From DAOUJI01 sp965224415 (GTDB taxonomy: Bacteria; Chloroflexota; Dehalococcoidia; Lucifugimonadales; JAGWBF01): DNA of 64,000 nucleotides. A model generated the notes under the pieces. That model was not told the DNA's origin. It saw nothing but the letters and a program-made list of their open reading frames with translations, and did no database searches. The stretch covers positions 569,573 to 633,572 of the forward strand of contig CBDCZB010000005.1 in NCBI GenBank assembly GCA_965224415.1, read 5' to 3'. Both the position numbers and the translations under genes were made by a program. This document shows positions 17,153 through 25,800 of the stretch, in pieces (within the stretch, counting starts at the first letter, position 1; each line of letters starts with the position of its first letter).

Positions 17153-17668
17153 CTCTCTTCCGTTCGCCGCGATTCACCGGACCGCGGCAGTCGCAAAAAA
17201 GTGTGAACAAATCAAACGGAAAAAAAGACCCCTCATAGCTCTGCGCAAGGATGCGGGGCGTTACGGGCCGTTCCCCCGTGGCTCTGCGCAGGGATGCGGG
17301 GGGCTATAGGCCCTCTTTTTTTCGGCCCCTTTCGTGCAGTATTGGGGGTGTACAGGAGTTTGAGTTTGGCAACAGAGCGGCCAGAGTCGTGATGTCGTAG
17401 CTGGAACAGGGGTAAATCGCCCCCCTACAGGACGTAACCAGTGAACACTTTTAGAAAGGGTGCGTTCCGGACGGCAATGACATCGCCAAACGTGGGGCAT
17501 GACATCGGCGGGACCGTGGGACCGGCCTCTCAATGACATTGGGCCCCGGAAAAGGCGCTTGAAGCGGGGGTGCGTTACGGCCCCCAAAACGCGGCAATAG
17601 ACCGGGGAAAAGGCCGGACAGTGGTTGACCGGAGACTTGGGCGGAGTTTTGGAAGGGAGAAAAGAGCC
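17153..17668. promoter_or_regulatory. Divergent control region between transfer operon and coiled-coil gene
   Basis: No gene fits in these 516 bases between two divergently transcribed units, so both promoters should lie here. Two repeat sets are visible. At 17238-17269 and 17281-17312 an imperfect 32-base unit (GCTCTGCGCAaGGATGCGGG...GGCC) recurs with a 43-base period, the second copy running into CCCTCTTTTTTT. Further right, the heptamer ATGACAT occurs at 17477, 17499 and 17533. The first set may be part of a terminator or operator array, the second a set of operators; neither is proven. Confidence 0.5.
17238..17312. repeat. Two imperfect 32-bp direct repeats, 43-bp period
   Basis: The unit begins GCTCTGCGCA, continues GGATGCGGGG and ends GGCC. 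The copies start at 17238 and 17281 and differ at a handful of positions. The right-hand copy is followed by a T-run (17315-17321). The copies lie between divergent genes of the element and could bind one of its several regulators. Confidence 0.65.
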
Positions 17669-18520
17669 ATGAAGACGACCGAACACGGCATCGAAGACAG
17701 CAGGGACGTGGAGAACGTCTATCACATGCGGCTCATGGCGCTGCTGAAAGAGCTGGTGCGGGACAAGGGATACAAGGGCGCGGCGCGGGTGCTGGAGCTG
17801 GACCAGCGGACGGTGGCCGAGAGCGCGAAGACCGGGCAGCTGTCACGGCGGGTGCGGCAGGCGTTGGAGCGGGCGTTGCAGGAGGGCGTCGGGTCGGCTG
17901 CGGCCCGGCAGCGGGAGCGCAACGATAAGCTGGAGGAGCGGGTCGATGCGCTGGAGAAGGGGCATGAGGCGCACGAGAAGGGTCACGACTCGCTGGGCAA
18001 GGAGGTGCGCAGGCGAGTGGCCGCAGTCGAGGGCCAGGTCGAAGCCCTGCGTCGGGATGGCGCACAGGGGACCGGGGCCGGTCACGCCGGCACCGGTCCC
18101 TCCCAGGCGGAAACGGACGGCTCGGAGGCCGGTGCGTCGGGCATGGGCAGAAAGCCCCCGCCGAGACCCAGGTTGCGGCGTGAGTACCCCGACCTCGTGA
18201 CCCTTGAGCCCGCCGAGGACGCCGAGGAGGTGTTCGGCGATGCGTGGCCGATGATCGTCGAGTGGCGGGGACTGAAGGACGTTCACCCCAACGAGGGGAA
18301 GGGCCTGGACTGGCTGCGCACCGAGGAGCGCTTCCTGGCGTTGGAGCTGGCCCTGCTTGAAGACCACGGCATGACGCTCCCCCCGGCTCGGTTTCCGCTG
18401 CGGGGCTTCGACCGCAACGGGCAGGTCAACTGGCGTCAGACGGCGCTCTTCGACACGCGGAGAGCGATCAGAAAGCGGGAGCTTCTGCGGCGCCTGACCT
18501 TCGGACTGTTGTGGCGGTAG
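17669..18520 (+). CDS. Predicted regulator with N-terminal HTH-like region and central coiled coil
   Basis: 283 residues from the ATG at 17669 (GGAAGGGAG upstream). The N-terminal part LKELVRDKGYKGAARVLELD, then QRTVAESAKTGQLSRRVRQA (about 19-60), looks like a helix-turn-helix with recognition helix QRTVAESAKTG. It is followed by a long charged helix (REERNDKL-like, KLEERVDALEKGHEAHEKGH, about 85-135) predicted to be a coiled coil, then a low-complexity Gly/Ala linker. The compact C-terminal domain contains VTLEPAEDAEEVFGDAWPMI, EWRGLKDVH and LERFLALELALLEDH-like sequence. No family was recognised. The upstream region carries repeated heptamers. Confidence 0.65.
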   Translation: MKTTEHGIEDSRDVENVYHMRLMALLKELVRDKGYKGAARVLELDQRTVAESAKTGQLSRRVRQALERALQEGVGSAAARQRERNDKLEERVDALEKGHEAHEKGHDSLGKEVRRRVAAVEGQVEALRRDGAQGTGAGHAGTGPSQAETDGSEAGASGMGRKPPPRPRLRREYPDLVTLEPAEDAEEVFGDAWPMIVEWRGLKDVHPNEGKGLDWLRTEERFLALELALLEDHGMTLPPARFPLRGFDRNGQVNWRQTALFDTRRAIRKRELLRRLTFGLLWR

Positions 18521-19465
18521 CAGGACGGCGAGTGCGAAGGGTTGGTTGTTAAGTTTTGTGAACGATTTGGCGGCAATCTTCAAAAGGGGCGCCGCAGGCC
18601 CTCTTTTGCGGGTCTCGGGACGTCGATAATGAGTGCATTGTTAGGCTTTTTCCAAGGTTTCCGACCATAGAAACCCTGGGTGCGTGATCCCTGTTGCACG
18701 GGTCTGTCTGGAGGATGATTCGCTCTCCCCCGGTCGCCCACGAGGGAATGCTGCCGAAACGGAGTTTGACGTTGGTCCTTCGCAGGCAGCGCGGATCGAA
18801 ACGACGGATTTGACGTAGCTCTCCGTCCTCGGTCCAGTCCGGCGGTCGGAGTGATAGGCCCTTCTCCCGCTGGACACCCGTCCGGCGAGTTGGAGTTGAT
18901 CGCTTCTTCCGCTAGACACCCGCCTGACGGCCGGGGTTGATCGCTCCTTCCGTTGGGAACCAGTCGGCCGGTTGGGGTGATCGCCTCATCCGCTGGACTC
19001 AGGGACGGAACGCTCTCTGCGCCTCGTCCTCACTTGGTCGGTCGGAGTGCGCCTGCCTGTTGCAGACGGGTCTGTCGCTTCGACCGGCTCCTCATGCCCG
19101 CGGCATAGCTGACTGACGGCTAGGCCGCAGCTTCGACATGCGCCGGTCTGCCGTTGAAAGCAGGCTGGTCGCTTCACGTCTCGCAGCTTTTCCCACTGAC
19201 GTTGTTCACCCTGGGCCGAGCTGCGTCTTCTCTCATGCGCCGGTCTGCGATGAAGTCGTAGGACAGCCGCTCCCCTCATAGCAGTTCCCCCGGCAGTCGA
19301 TTCCCCCAACGAATCACCCTGGGCCGGGCTGCGTCTTTCTTCACCCTCCGCTCCGTCTTCCGCGTCCGGCATCCGACCGTGGGCGGAGTGCGTCCAGCGT
19401 CAACCCATCACCGAAGACTCGCGCCGTGGATGCAGGCACGGGTCAGCAACTGAAAGGAGGAGTCC
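18521..19465. other. Repeat-rich region without a convincing gene
   Basis: About 945 bases with no coding frame I trust. Several degenerate repeats are visible. Between 18841 and 19005 a unit of about 40-45 bases recurs four times (GGAGTTGATCGCTTCTTCCG, GGGGTTGATCGCTCCTTCCG, GGGGTGATCGCCTCATCCGC and a more divergent first copy), each followed by TGGACaC-like sequence. CACCCTGGGCCGaGCTGCGT occurs at about 19207 and 19316, ATGCGCCGGTCTGC at about 19138 and 19235, and GGGTCTGTC at about 18700 and 19069. A GGCCCTCTTTTG tract at 18597-18608 may terminate the gene to the left. Candidates are a structured RNA, an origin of transfer or replication, or a decayed gene. Confidence 0.5.
18841..19005. repeat. 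Four degenerate tandem repeats of about 40-45 bp
   Basis: Each copy contains a GTTGATCGC or GTGATCGC core, then a CTTCCGC/CATCCGC pyrimidine stretch, then TGGAC or TAGACACCCG. The first copy (GTGATAGGCCCTTCTCCCGC) is the most diverged. Their order and spacing suggest tandem duplication of a non-coding unit, for example an iteron-like array or a repeat within a structured RNA. Confidence 0.55.
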
Positions 19466-19495
19466 ATGCACGTCAACGAGGTCCATCGCCGCTGA
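19466..19495 (+). CDS. Candidate leader peptide (9 codons)
   Basis: A strong AAAGGAGGAG ribosome site at 19453-19462 is followed by ATG and the short frame MHVNEVHRR, ending in TGA at 19493-19495. Two of the nine codons are His and two are Arg. It lies directly upstream of a GC-rich hairpin with a pyrimidine tail and 135 bases before the four-HTH gene. A good ribosome site on such a short frame ahead of a terminator-like hairpin is the layout of translation-controlled attenuation. Expression is not shown by sequence alone. Confidence 0.5.
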   Translation: MHVNEVHRR

Positions 19496-19534
19496 CGGCG
19501 GGGCCTCCGGGTCTCACAACACATCCCCATTCAC

Positions 19535-19577
19535 AAGGGCCGTCCCCGTTCGCCGGGGGCGGGCCCTTCTTCTTTGC
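19535..19577 (+). terminator. Terminator-like hairpin (possible attenuator) before the four-HTH gene
   Basis: AAGGGCC (19535-19541) pairs with GGCCCTT (19562-19568). The inside is extended by GTCCCCG facing CGGGGGC, with a TTCG-like apex. A CTTCTTCTTT tract follows directly. This is a stable hairpin with a T-rich tail in the + direction, between the short leader ORF and the four-HTH gene. It could end upstream transcripts or act as an attenuator. A second small hairpin (GCCCGcaaGCGGGC) follows at about 19576. Confidence 0.65.
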
Positions 19578-19629
19578 CCGCAAGCGGGCGCAGGCCAAAG
19601 GCAACACAACACAAAAGGAGGACGGACCG

Positions 19630-20748
19630 ATGACTACGGCAACGATGGAGACCGGAACGACAACGACGAGGACGGCGGGCGCGGAGAGCGAGCTCAGGGC
19701 GGCGGCGAGGCGGCGGGGGCTCACCATGAAGGAGCTTGCGGCCCTGATGGGCGTGAGCGCGGGCTACCTGTCGGGGCTTTCGACGGGGCGTACGCCGTGG
19801 ACTCCGAAGATGCGGGAGAAGGTCGCGGCGGTGCTGGGAGAGGTCCCTGGGCAGGGGACCGTCTACCGCCAGGGCGGCGTCGTGACCGGCGAGAGCAGCT
19901 TCATCAGGGAGCGCGCCCGCACCCTGGGCATGACCATGCATGACCTGGCCGACCGCGTTGGCGTGTCCTACAGCTACATGACGCAGGTTGCCCGTGGCCG
20001 CCAGAGCATGGGCGTCAAGGTCCAGGCCAGGGTCGAGTCGGCGTTGCACGCCCCGGCGAAGGTCGCGCCCGCCACGTGCGCCAACCGCCAGGGCGTCGTC
20101 GTGGCCGGGGAGAGCAGCTACATCAGGGAGCGGGCCAGGGAGCTGGGTATGAGCCTGCGGGACCTGGCTGACCGCGTGGGCGTCTCCTACAGCTACATGT
20201 CAATGGTGGCGCGGGGTCATAGCAACATGGGCGTGAAGGTCCAGGCGCGGGTCGCGTCGGCGCTGGAGGCCCCGGTGAAGGTCGCGCCCGCGCAGCCAGC
20301 CTGCATCGACCGCGAGGCCGTGTGGAACCGGATGAACGCCCACGGCTTCAGCCAGAACGAGGTCGCCCGGCGAGCGGGCATCAGCTCGGCCCATCTCTCC
20401 CAGATCATGAACGGCAAGTCCTCCCCGTCGGCGGTCGTGCTGAAGGGGCTGCACGGCGTCCTGTTCCAGCCGACGAAGGCGGAGCGGGTCATGCCCGCCG
20501 AGGTGAAGGTGCTGGGCTGGCGGAAGGGCGAGCGGAGCGGGATGGTCGTTCGCGGCGCCGGTGGCCCCGGGCGCGGCGCCAAGTCCGGCGGCGGCACCGT
20601 CAGAGTCGGCGGCCGGGTGCCCTGGGGCGCGAAGGCGGAGTTCGCCTACCGCGCCGGATACGACGGCATGGGCCGGGTCTCGGTCACGCACGTCGTCGAG
20701 CGGGGCTACTCCGCCATGCTGAAGCAGCCGGAGCCGGCCGCCGCATAG
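19630..20748 (+). CDS. Protein with four tandem XRE-type helix-turn-helix domains
   Basis: 372 residues from the ATG at 19630, which has AAAAGGAGG upstream; a longer open frame upstream is not supported. HTH 1 is at about 22-69 (GLTMKELAALMGVSAGYLSG), HTH 2 at about 92-139 (MTMHDLADRVGVSYSYMTQV), HTH 3 at about 165-212 (MSLRDLADRVGVSYSYMSMV) and HTH 4 at about 229-278 (GFSQNEVARRAGISSAHLSQ). Domains 2 and 3 are near-copies, with the linker GVVVAGESS repeated before each, so they arose by internal duplication. The last 90 residues are basic, Gly-rich, then a short folded tail. Four XRE domains in one chain is unusual; it may bind an array of operators or repeats, possibly those in the adjacent non-coding region (inference). 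Confidence 0.85.
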   Translation: MTTATMETGTTTTRTAGAESELRAAARRRGLTMKELAALMGVSAGYLSGLSTGRTPWTPKMREKVAAVLGEVPGQGTVYRQGGVVTGESSFIRERARTLGMTMHDLADRVGVSYSYMTQVARGRQSMGVKVQARVESALHAPAKVAPATCANRQGVVVAGESSYIRERARELGMSLRDLADRVGVSYSYMSMVARGHSNMGVKVQARVASALEAPVKVAPAQPACIDREAVWNRMNAHGFSQNEVARRAGISSAHLSQIMNGKSSPSAVVLKGLHGVLFQPTKAERVMPAEVKVLGWRKGERSGMVVRGAGGPGRGAKSGGGTVRVGGRVPWGAKAEFAYRAGYDGMGRVSVTHVVERGYSAMLKQPEPAAA

Positions 20749-20804
20749 AGACGCGAAAAGCGGGAAAAGCCGGTCGGCCTGGATGCCAGGACTGTCACTT
20801 AAGA

Positions 20805-20867
20805 GGGAGGCCATCGTCGCATCGACGATGGCCTCCCCAGGCTTCCCATATGTGCGGGGCTTTTTTG
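20805..20867. terminator. Perfect 15-bp stem hairpin and downstream T-run
   Basis: GGGAGGCCATCGTCG (20805-20819) and CGACGATGGCCTCCC (20823-20837) are exact inverse complements around a 3-base loop. A short GGGGC-TTTTTT tract follows at 20856-20866. The hairpin lies between the four-HTH gene and the convergent TPR gene, so it probably terminates transcription, perhaps from both sides. The T-run is about 24 bases from the stem, so the perfect palindrome may instead be a protein site or element-end signal. Confidence 0.6.
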
Positions 20868-20958
20868 TTGCCCGAAATCACCGCCCGTCTTCGACATCCC
20901 TGGAGTAGGGGCAGCGCGCGCTCAAAGCGCCCTCGGCTCTCACGTCCGTACGGCGGCG

Positions 20959-22110
20959 CTACCGCGCCGCCTGCCCCTCGCCCTCGCCTCCCCGCGTACC
21001 CAGCGCCTCGCGGGCCAAGTCCCTCGCCTCCCGCGCCGCGGCGTGGCGTGGCTCGATGCCGAGGATGGCCTCGAAGTCCTCGATGGCACTCTCGAACCGG
21101 GCCGCGTACATGCGGGCGATCCCCCGGCTGTAGAGGACGTCCCTGTTGCGGGGGTCAATGTCGAGGACTCTGCTGTAGTCCTCTATTGCCTGCTCGTATT
21201 GCTCCAGGCTGCTGTGGGCCAGCCCCCGGGCCGAGAGGGCCTCGGCGTTGCCGGGGCCGAGCTCCAGGGACCGGTCGAAGTCCCTGACCGCCTCGTGGTA
21301 ACGGCCCAGGTTGCCCAGGGCGATGCCCCTGCCCCGGAGTGCCGAGACGTTGTCGGGGTCGAGTCCCAGCACGGCGTCGAAGTCGCCGAGCGCGGCCTCG
21401 TGGGCGCCGAGGTTGACGTTGGTGATCCCCCTGGCGTAGTAGGCGAGGCCGAAGCTCCGTTCGAGCTCGATGGCGGCGCCGAAGTCCTTGAGCGCCCTGT
21501 CCATCCGGCCCATGTCGCGGTATGCCATGCCCCTGTGGTAGTGGGCGTCGGCGAGGTTGGGGTCCAAATCTATGGCCCTGCTCAGGTCCTTCACCGCCCG
21601 GTGGCGCTTGCCCATCGCCACGTGGGTCAACCCTCTGTTGTAGTGAGCGTCGGCGTCGCCGGGGGCCAGGGTGACGGCCACGTCGAAGTCGCTCATAGCC
21701 CCGGCCAAGTCGCCCAGCTCCGCCTTGCACGCCCCCCGGCTGTAGTGCGCCACCGCGTCGCCTGGGGCCAGGCGGATGGCGGCGTCGTAGTCCTCCACCG
21801 CCAAGCGGTGCTCCTCCAGCTTGGCGTAGGAGCGGGCCCGGTCGAGGTGGGCGCCCGCGTTGCCGGGGTCCAGGGCGATGATTCTGCCATAGTCCTCTAC
21901 CGCCAGGCGGTGCTCTCCCAGCTCGCTGTATGCCAGCCCTCTGGCGCTCAGGGCTTCGGTGTCGCGAGGGTTCGCCTCGATAGCCTCCGTCAGACGCTCG
22001 ACCATCCGGCGAAGGTCCTCGCGACCCATGCCGTCCATCATCTTACGGAACCTCTGGTACTCTTCTTCCGATGGATTCCCCTGGTCCGTTCCGTCATGCT
22101 CCTCGTTCAT
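20959..22110 (-). CDS. Tetratricopeptide repeat protein
   Basis: 383 residues. After an acidic N-terminus (MNEEHDGTDQGNPSEEEYQR), about nine consecutive 34-residue TPR units cover residues 35-365, with the usual pattern 'A...RGlAy..lGeh..AveDy..ai.ldPgna'. Examples are ALSARGLAYSELGEHRLAVE and AHYNRGLTHVAMGKRHRAVK. No signal peptide or transmembrane helix is present, and no catalytic domain is attached, so it is probably a cytoplasmic protein-protein scaffold. An ACAGGAGGA site precedes the ATG. It is convergent with the four-HTH gene. Whether it belongs to the mobile element or the host is unclear. Confidence 0.88.
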   Translation of the reverse strand: MNEEHDGTDQGNPSEEEYQRFRKMMDGMGREDLRRMVERLTEAIEANPRDTEALSARGLAYSELGEHRLAVEDYGRIIALDPGNAGAHLDRARSYAKLEEHRLAVEDYDAAIRLAPGDAVAHYSRGACKAELGDLAGAMSDFDVAVTLAPGDADAHYNRGLTHVAMGKRHRAVKDLSRAIDLDPNLADAHYHRGMAYRDMGRMDRALKDFGAAIELERSFGLAYYARGITNVNLGAHEAALGDFDAVLGLDPDNVSALRGRGIALGNLGRYHEAVRDFDRSLELGPGNAEALSARGLAHSSLEQYEQAIEDYSRVLDIDPRNRDVLYSRGIARMYAARFESAIEDFEAILGIEPRHAAAREARDLAREALGTRGGEGEGQAAR

Positions 22111-22448
22111 GACGTTCCTCCTGTATGTCCTGGCGTTCTCCTACCGGGCGGGTCTCTCGTTGCGCGGACGGCGGTCCCCGATGGCGCAGGCTACGACCCG
22201 CGGCCCGGACCTCGAATCGCTCTCCACCGGCTCAACTCCGCGTCGGGTCATCCCCTTGCGACCTCGAGTGGTGCCGTCGTCCGACCCCTACGGGACTGCC
22301 GCCAATGATGCCCCTATGATGATGCAGCCGCTCTCGTTAGGCAACGCCGGGTTGACGGGTGCGGATAGGGAGAGGCCCAGCCATGTGTGACGCCCTTTTT
22401 GCGTTTCCGGCGCCTGCGGCCGCAGGCGCTCGCCGGAGCGCCGACTCC
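22111..22448. other. Intergenic region with a 20-bp perfect palindrome
   Basis: These 338 bases between two minus-strand genes contain no convincing gene. The palindrome GCGCCTGCGGCCGCAGGCGC sits at 22410-22429, inside a wider CCGGC...GCCGG context and next to a CCCTTTTTGCG run. It lies just after the stop of the small XRE gene. It lacks a T-run in that gene's direction, so it may be a protein-binding site or a rho-dependent end rather than an intrinsic terminator. The TPR gene promoter should also be here. Confidence 0.45.
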
Positions 22449-22694
22449 CTAGTCGGTGAACAGGTGGACGAGGCCCAGGGGTCTCGCCACGGCCACCAGC
22501 GCCATCATGTTCCGCATGCTGGGGCTGGCCCGCCCCTGCCTCCAGCGCCGTATCGTCTCGTGGTGGATGTCGAGACGGCGGATGATCTCCGCCCACGACA
22601 GGCCAGACTCCTCCCTGAACCGCTCCAGCCGCTCAGGGAAGTCGTGAGGGACCCGGTAGGTCACTCTGCTGTGGTGGATGCGCTGTCGAGGCAT
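22449..22694 (-). CDS. Small XRE-type helix-turn-helix protein
   Basis: 81 residues. FPERLERFREESGLSWAEII, then RRLDIHHETIRRWRQGRASP, is a full helix-turn-helix (about 19-58). It is followed by the helix SMRNMMALVAVARPLGLVHL, ending LFTD. The pattern 'GLSWAEIIRRLDIHHETIRRWRQGRASPS' is typical of short XRE regulators. No strong ribosome site is visible. It lies between the TPR gene and hsdR, on their strand. It could control the element or be a lone regulator. Confidence 0.7.
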   Translation of the reverse strand: MPRQRIHHSRVTYRVPHDFPERLERFREESGLSWAEIIRRLDIHHETIRRWRQGRASPSMRNMMALVAVARPLGLVHLFTD

Positions 22695-22884
22695 CGCGCA
22701 AGCCCTCTCAGTGCACAGCCGGAATCACGCTCCCATGCGGGCGGATGAGTCCCCATTCCTATATCCCTTATACCGTGGATGATCCGGCCTCCCTCCAATG
22801 TGCCTGCTTCACCCGTTTGTTCATATGTGCCATATCTTTCTGCTGCCCTCCGACTCATGGAAACTGCTGCTGACGATGGGGCTC

Positions 22885-25800
22885 TCAACGGTCAGCGCCG
22901 CCAACGGCAGTGACCGCCCCGGCGTAGGTCGCCGCGAAGTTCATCTCCAGGAGCCATCGGCGGAACGATTCGTTGTCGCTGAACTGCTTGAACAGCTCGG
23001 TGTGGTCTGCCAGTAACTCGGTCATGGCCCGCTCCAGCGCCTTGTCGTGCTCGATGCGGGCGTTCTGCCTATCGGAGTTGGCCATGGCGTTGCGGTACGG
23101 AGTATCTTCGGCAACCTTTGCGGGCAACTCCTCGGATATGACCCTCTCGATCTTGTCATGGTCCTTCCACTCGATGTTGCCGAACCGGTCGTTGAACTCC
23201 CTGACGATGTTGGAGAGCCGCTCCATATCCGTTTCTGGCTTCTGCCCTCCGCCTTCGGTTGGGACCGGCCCGATCTCCGCATCCTCGTCGGCCAACTGAA
23301 TGGCCTGCACCGCCTGCTTCTCCACCCGGTAGCTGTCCATGTCGATGGCTTCCAGGATGCCCTTGGACAGGTCGTCCTCAACAGGAGCGGGCAGCTTGGG
23401 CACGAGGAAGGTCAGGAAGATGGAGAGCCTCTCCCACTCGGCGTTGGTGTAGGGCAGGATGGTAGCCAGGAACCCGTAGGCCCGCAGGAACGCCTTTGAC
23501 CTGCCCTTGAAGTCCACCTGCCCGTCCTCATCCAACTCCCGGTAGACTGCGACGCAGGCATCGAGGATGGGATCGAGGCGGTCGCGATCCTCTTTCGCCA
23601 AAAACCGCTTCACCAACTCGTCCACCTGCTCCGGGCCGTAGACCTGGTAGCCGTCGAGGGCCGCCTTCAGGTCGTGCAGACGGTCGGGGTCGGTCTCCTC
23701 CGCCAGAATGGTGGTGCGGTAGTAGTCGGCGAAGGCGTGCTGAATGGTGTCGGCGTCGTTGGCGAAGTCCAGCACGAAGGCGTTGTCCTTCTTTGGGTGA
23801 GATCGGTTGAGACGCGAGAGCGTCTGCACCGCCCTCACCCCCGACAGCGGCTTGTCCACGTACATGGTGTGCAACAGCGGCTCGTCGTACCCGGTCTGGA
23901 ACTTGTCGGCGCATACCAGGAAGCGGTACGGGTCCTCCTGAATTCTCTCTAGGATGAGGTTCGCCGAGAAGCCGTTGAGGGACGCCTCGGTGACCTTTGC
24001 ACCATGGTACTCAGGTTCGCCTGAAAAGGCGGCGATGGCTTTGTAGGGACTCTTGCGCTCCTCCAGATAGGCACGGATGGCGTGAAAGTAGGTGATGGCC
24101 CTCTGGATGCTGCTGGTCACCACCATGGCCCGCGCCTGCCCGCCGATCTTCTGCAAGCCCGCCACCTGTTCGTGGAAGTGGTCCACCATGATCTCCGCCT
24201 TCAGGCGGATGGCGTGGTCGTGGTCTTCCACGTAGCGGCGCAGCTTCCTACCGGCCCTCTTGGTGTCGAACTCCGGGTCTCCCTCCACCTTCTTGACCAG
24301 CCGGTAGTAGCTGCCGACCGTCGTGTAGTGCCTCAGCACGTCGATGATGAACCCTTCCTGGATGGCCTGCTTCATGGTGTATGAGTGGAAGGGAACGTGC
24401 TTTGTAGCGCCGCCTTCGGGGACGGGTGCGCCGAATATCTCCAGCGTCTTGTTCTTGGGCGTCGCGGTGAAGGCGAAGTAGCTGGCGTTGGCCAGCATCT
24501 TCTTGCTCTCCATGATGCGGTTGATCTTGTCCTCGGTGGTCTCGTCCCCCTCATCACTACCGGATTCCCCAAGCGCCGTGGACATCGCCGCCGCCGTGCG
24601 GCCGCCCTGGCTGGAATGAGCCTCGTCGATGATGATCGCGAACCTGCGTCCCCGGTGCTCGTTGCCGATGGCGTCCAGGATGAAGGGGAACTTCTGCACC
24701 GTGGTGACTGCGATGCGCTTGCCCTGCTGCAAGAGGGCGCGGAGTTGGGCTGAGGTCTCGGCATGACCCACGACGGAGCCGACCTGGGCGAACTGCTTGA
24801 TGGTGTCCCGTATCTGCTTGTCCAGCACTCTGCGGTCGGTCACGACCACCACGGTGTCGAAGGTGGGCGCGTCGTCCCGCTCCAGCCCGATGAGCTGATG
24901 GGCCAGCCACGCGATGGAGTTGGACTTGCCGCTTCCTGCCGAGTGCTGGATGAGATACCTGGAGCCGACTCCTCTAGTGGATGCGTCGGACAGCAACCTG
25001 CGCACCACGTCCATCTGGTGGTAGCGGGGCCATATCTGCTCCCGCTTCTTCTTGCCCGTCCTGTCGTCTTTGCTCTCCACGACTTGGGCGTAGTTCTCGA
25101 TGATGTTGGTCAGCCCGTCACGTGTGAGCGTCTGCTCCCACAGGTAGTCGGTCTTGAGGCCGTTGGGATTGGGTGGATTGCCCTTGCCGTCGTTCCATCC
25201 CTTGTTGAAGGGCAGGAACCAGGACGCCTTGCCGTCGAGCTTGGTGCAGAACCGCACCTCGTGATCGTCCACGGCGAAGTGGGCCAGGCAGCGGCCCAAA
25301 GCGAAGAGCCGTTCCCTGGGACTGCGGTCCCTCTTGTACTGCTCTACGGCGTCGTCCACCGTCTGCTTGGTCAGGCTGTTCTTCAGCTCGAAGGTGGCGA
25401 CGGGCAGACCATTGACGAACAGGCACAGGTCCAATGCCAATTGGGTATTGTCCTGGCTGTACCGCAGCTGCCTCGTCACGCTGAAGCGGTTCTGCTCGTA
25501 CAGGACCGCCACCTTCTCGTTCCCCGGCGACGGCGTGCCGTACATCAGGTCGACCTGGTGCGGGCCGTGCTTGACGCCCTTGCGCAGCACGTCAATGGTT
25601 CCTCGGCGGGTGACTTCTCCTTGCAGCCGCGCCAGAAACCTGCGCCTCGTTGGACCGTCCTGTCCAAGGTCCAGTGATTCGGCGACGATAGGCTGGGTAG
25701 CGCTCAGAAAGGCGGAGAGTTGGACAAGGTCCACGCAGTATTCCCGGTCATAGTCCTGTGGGTCTCCGCATATCCAGCCCGCGCCGTAGCTGGACGGCCG

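Noticed and set aside
18986..19372. A 128-codon minus-strand frame in the repeat-rich stretch
   Set aside because: No ribosome site or family likeness, and it crosses the degenerate repeats; not supported as a gene.
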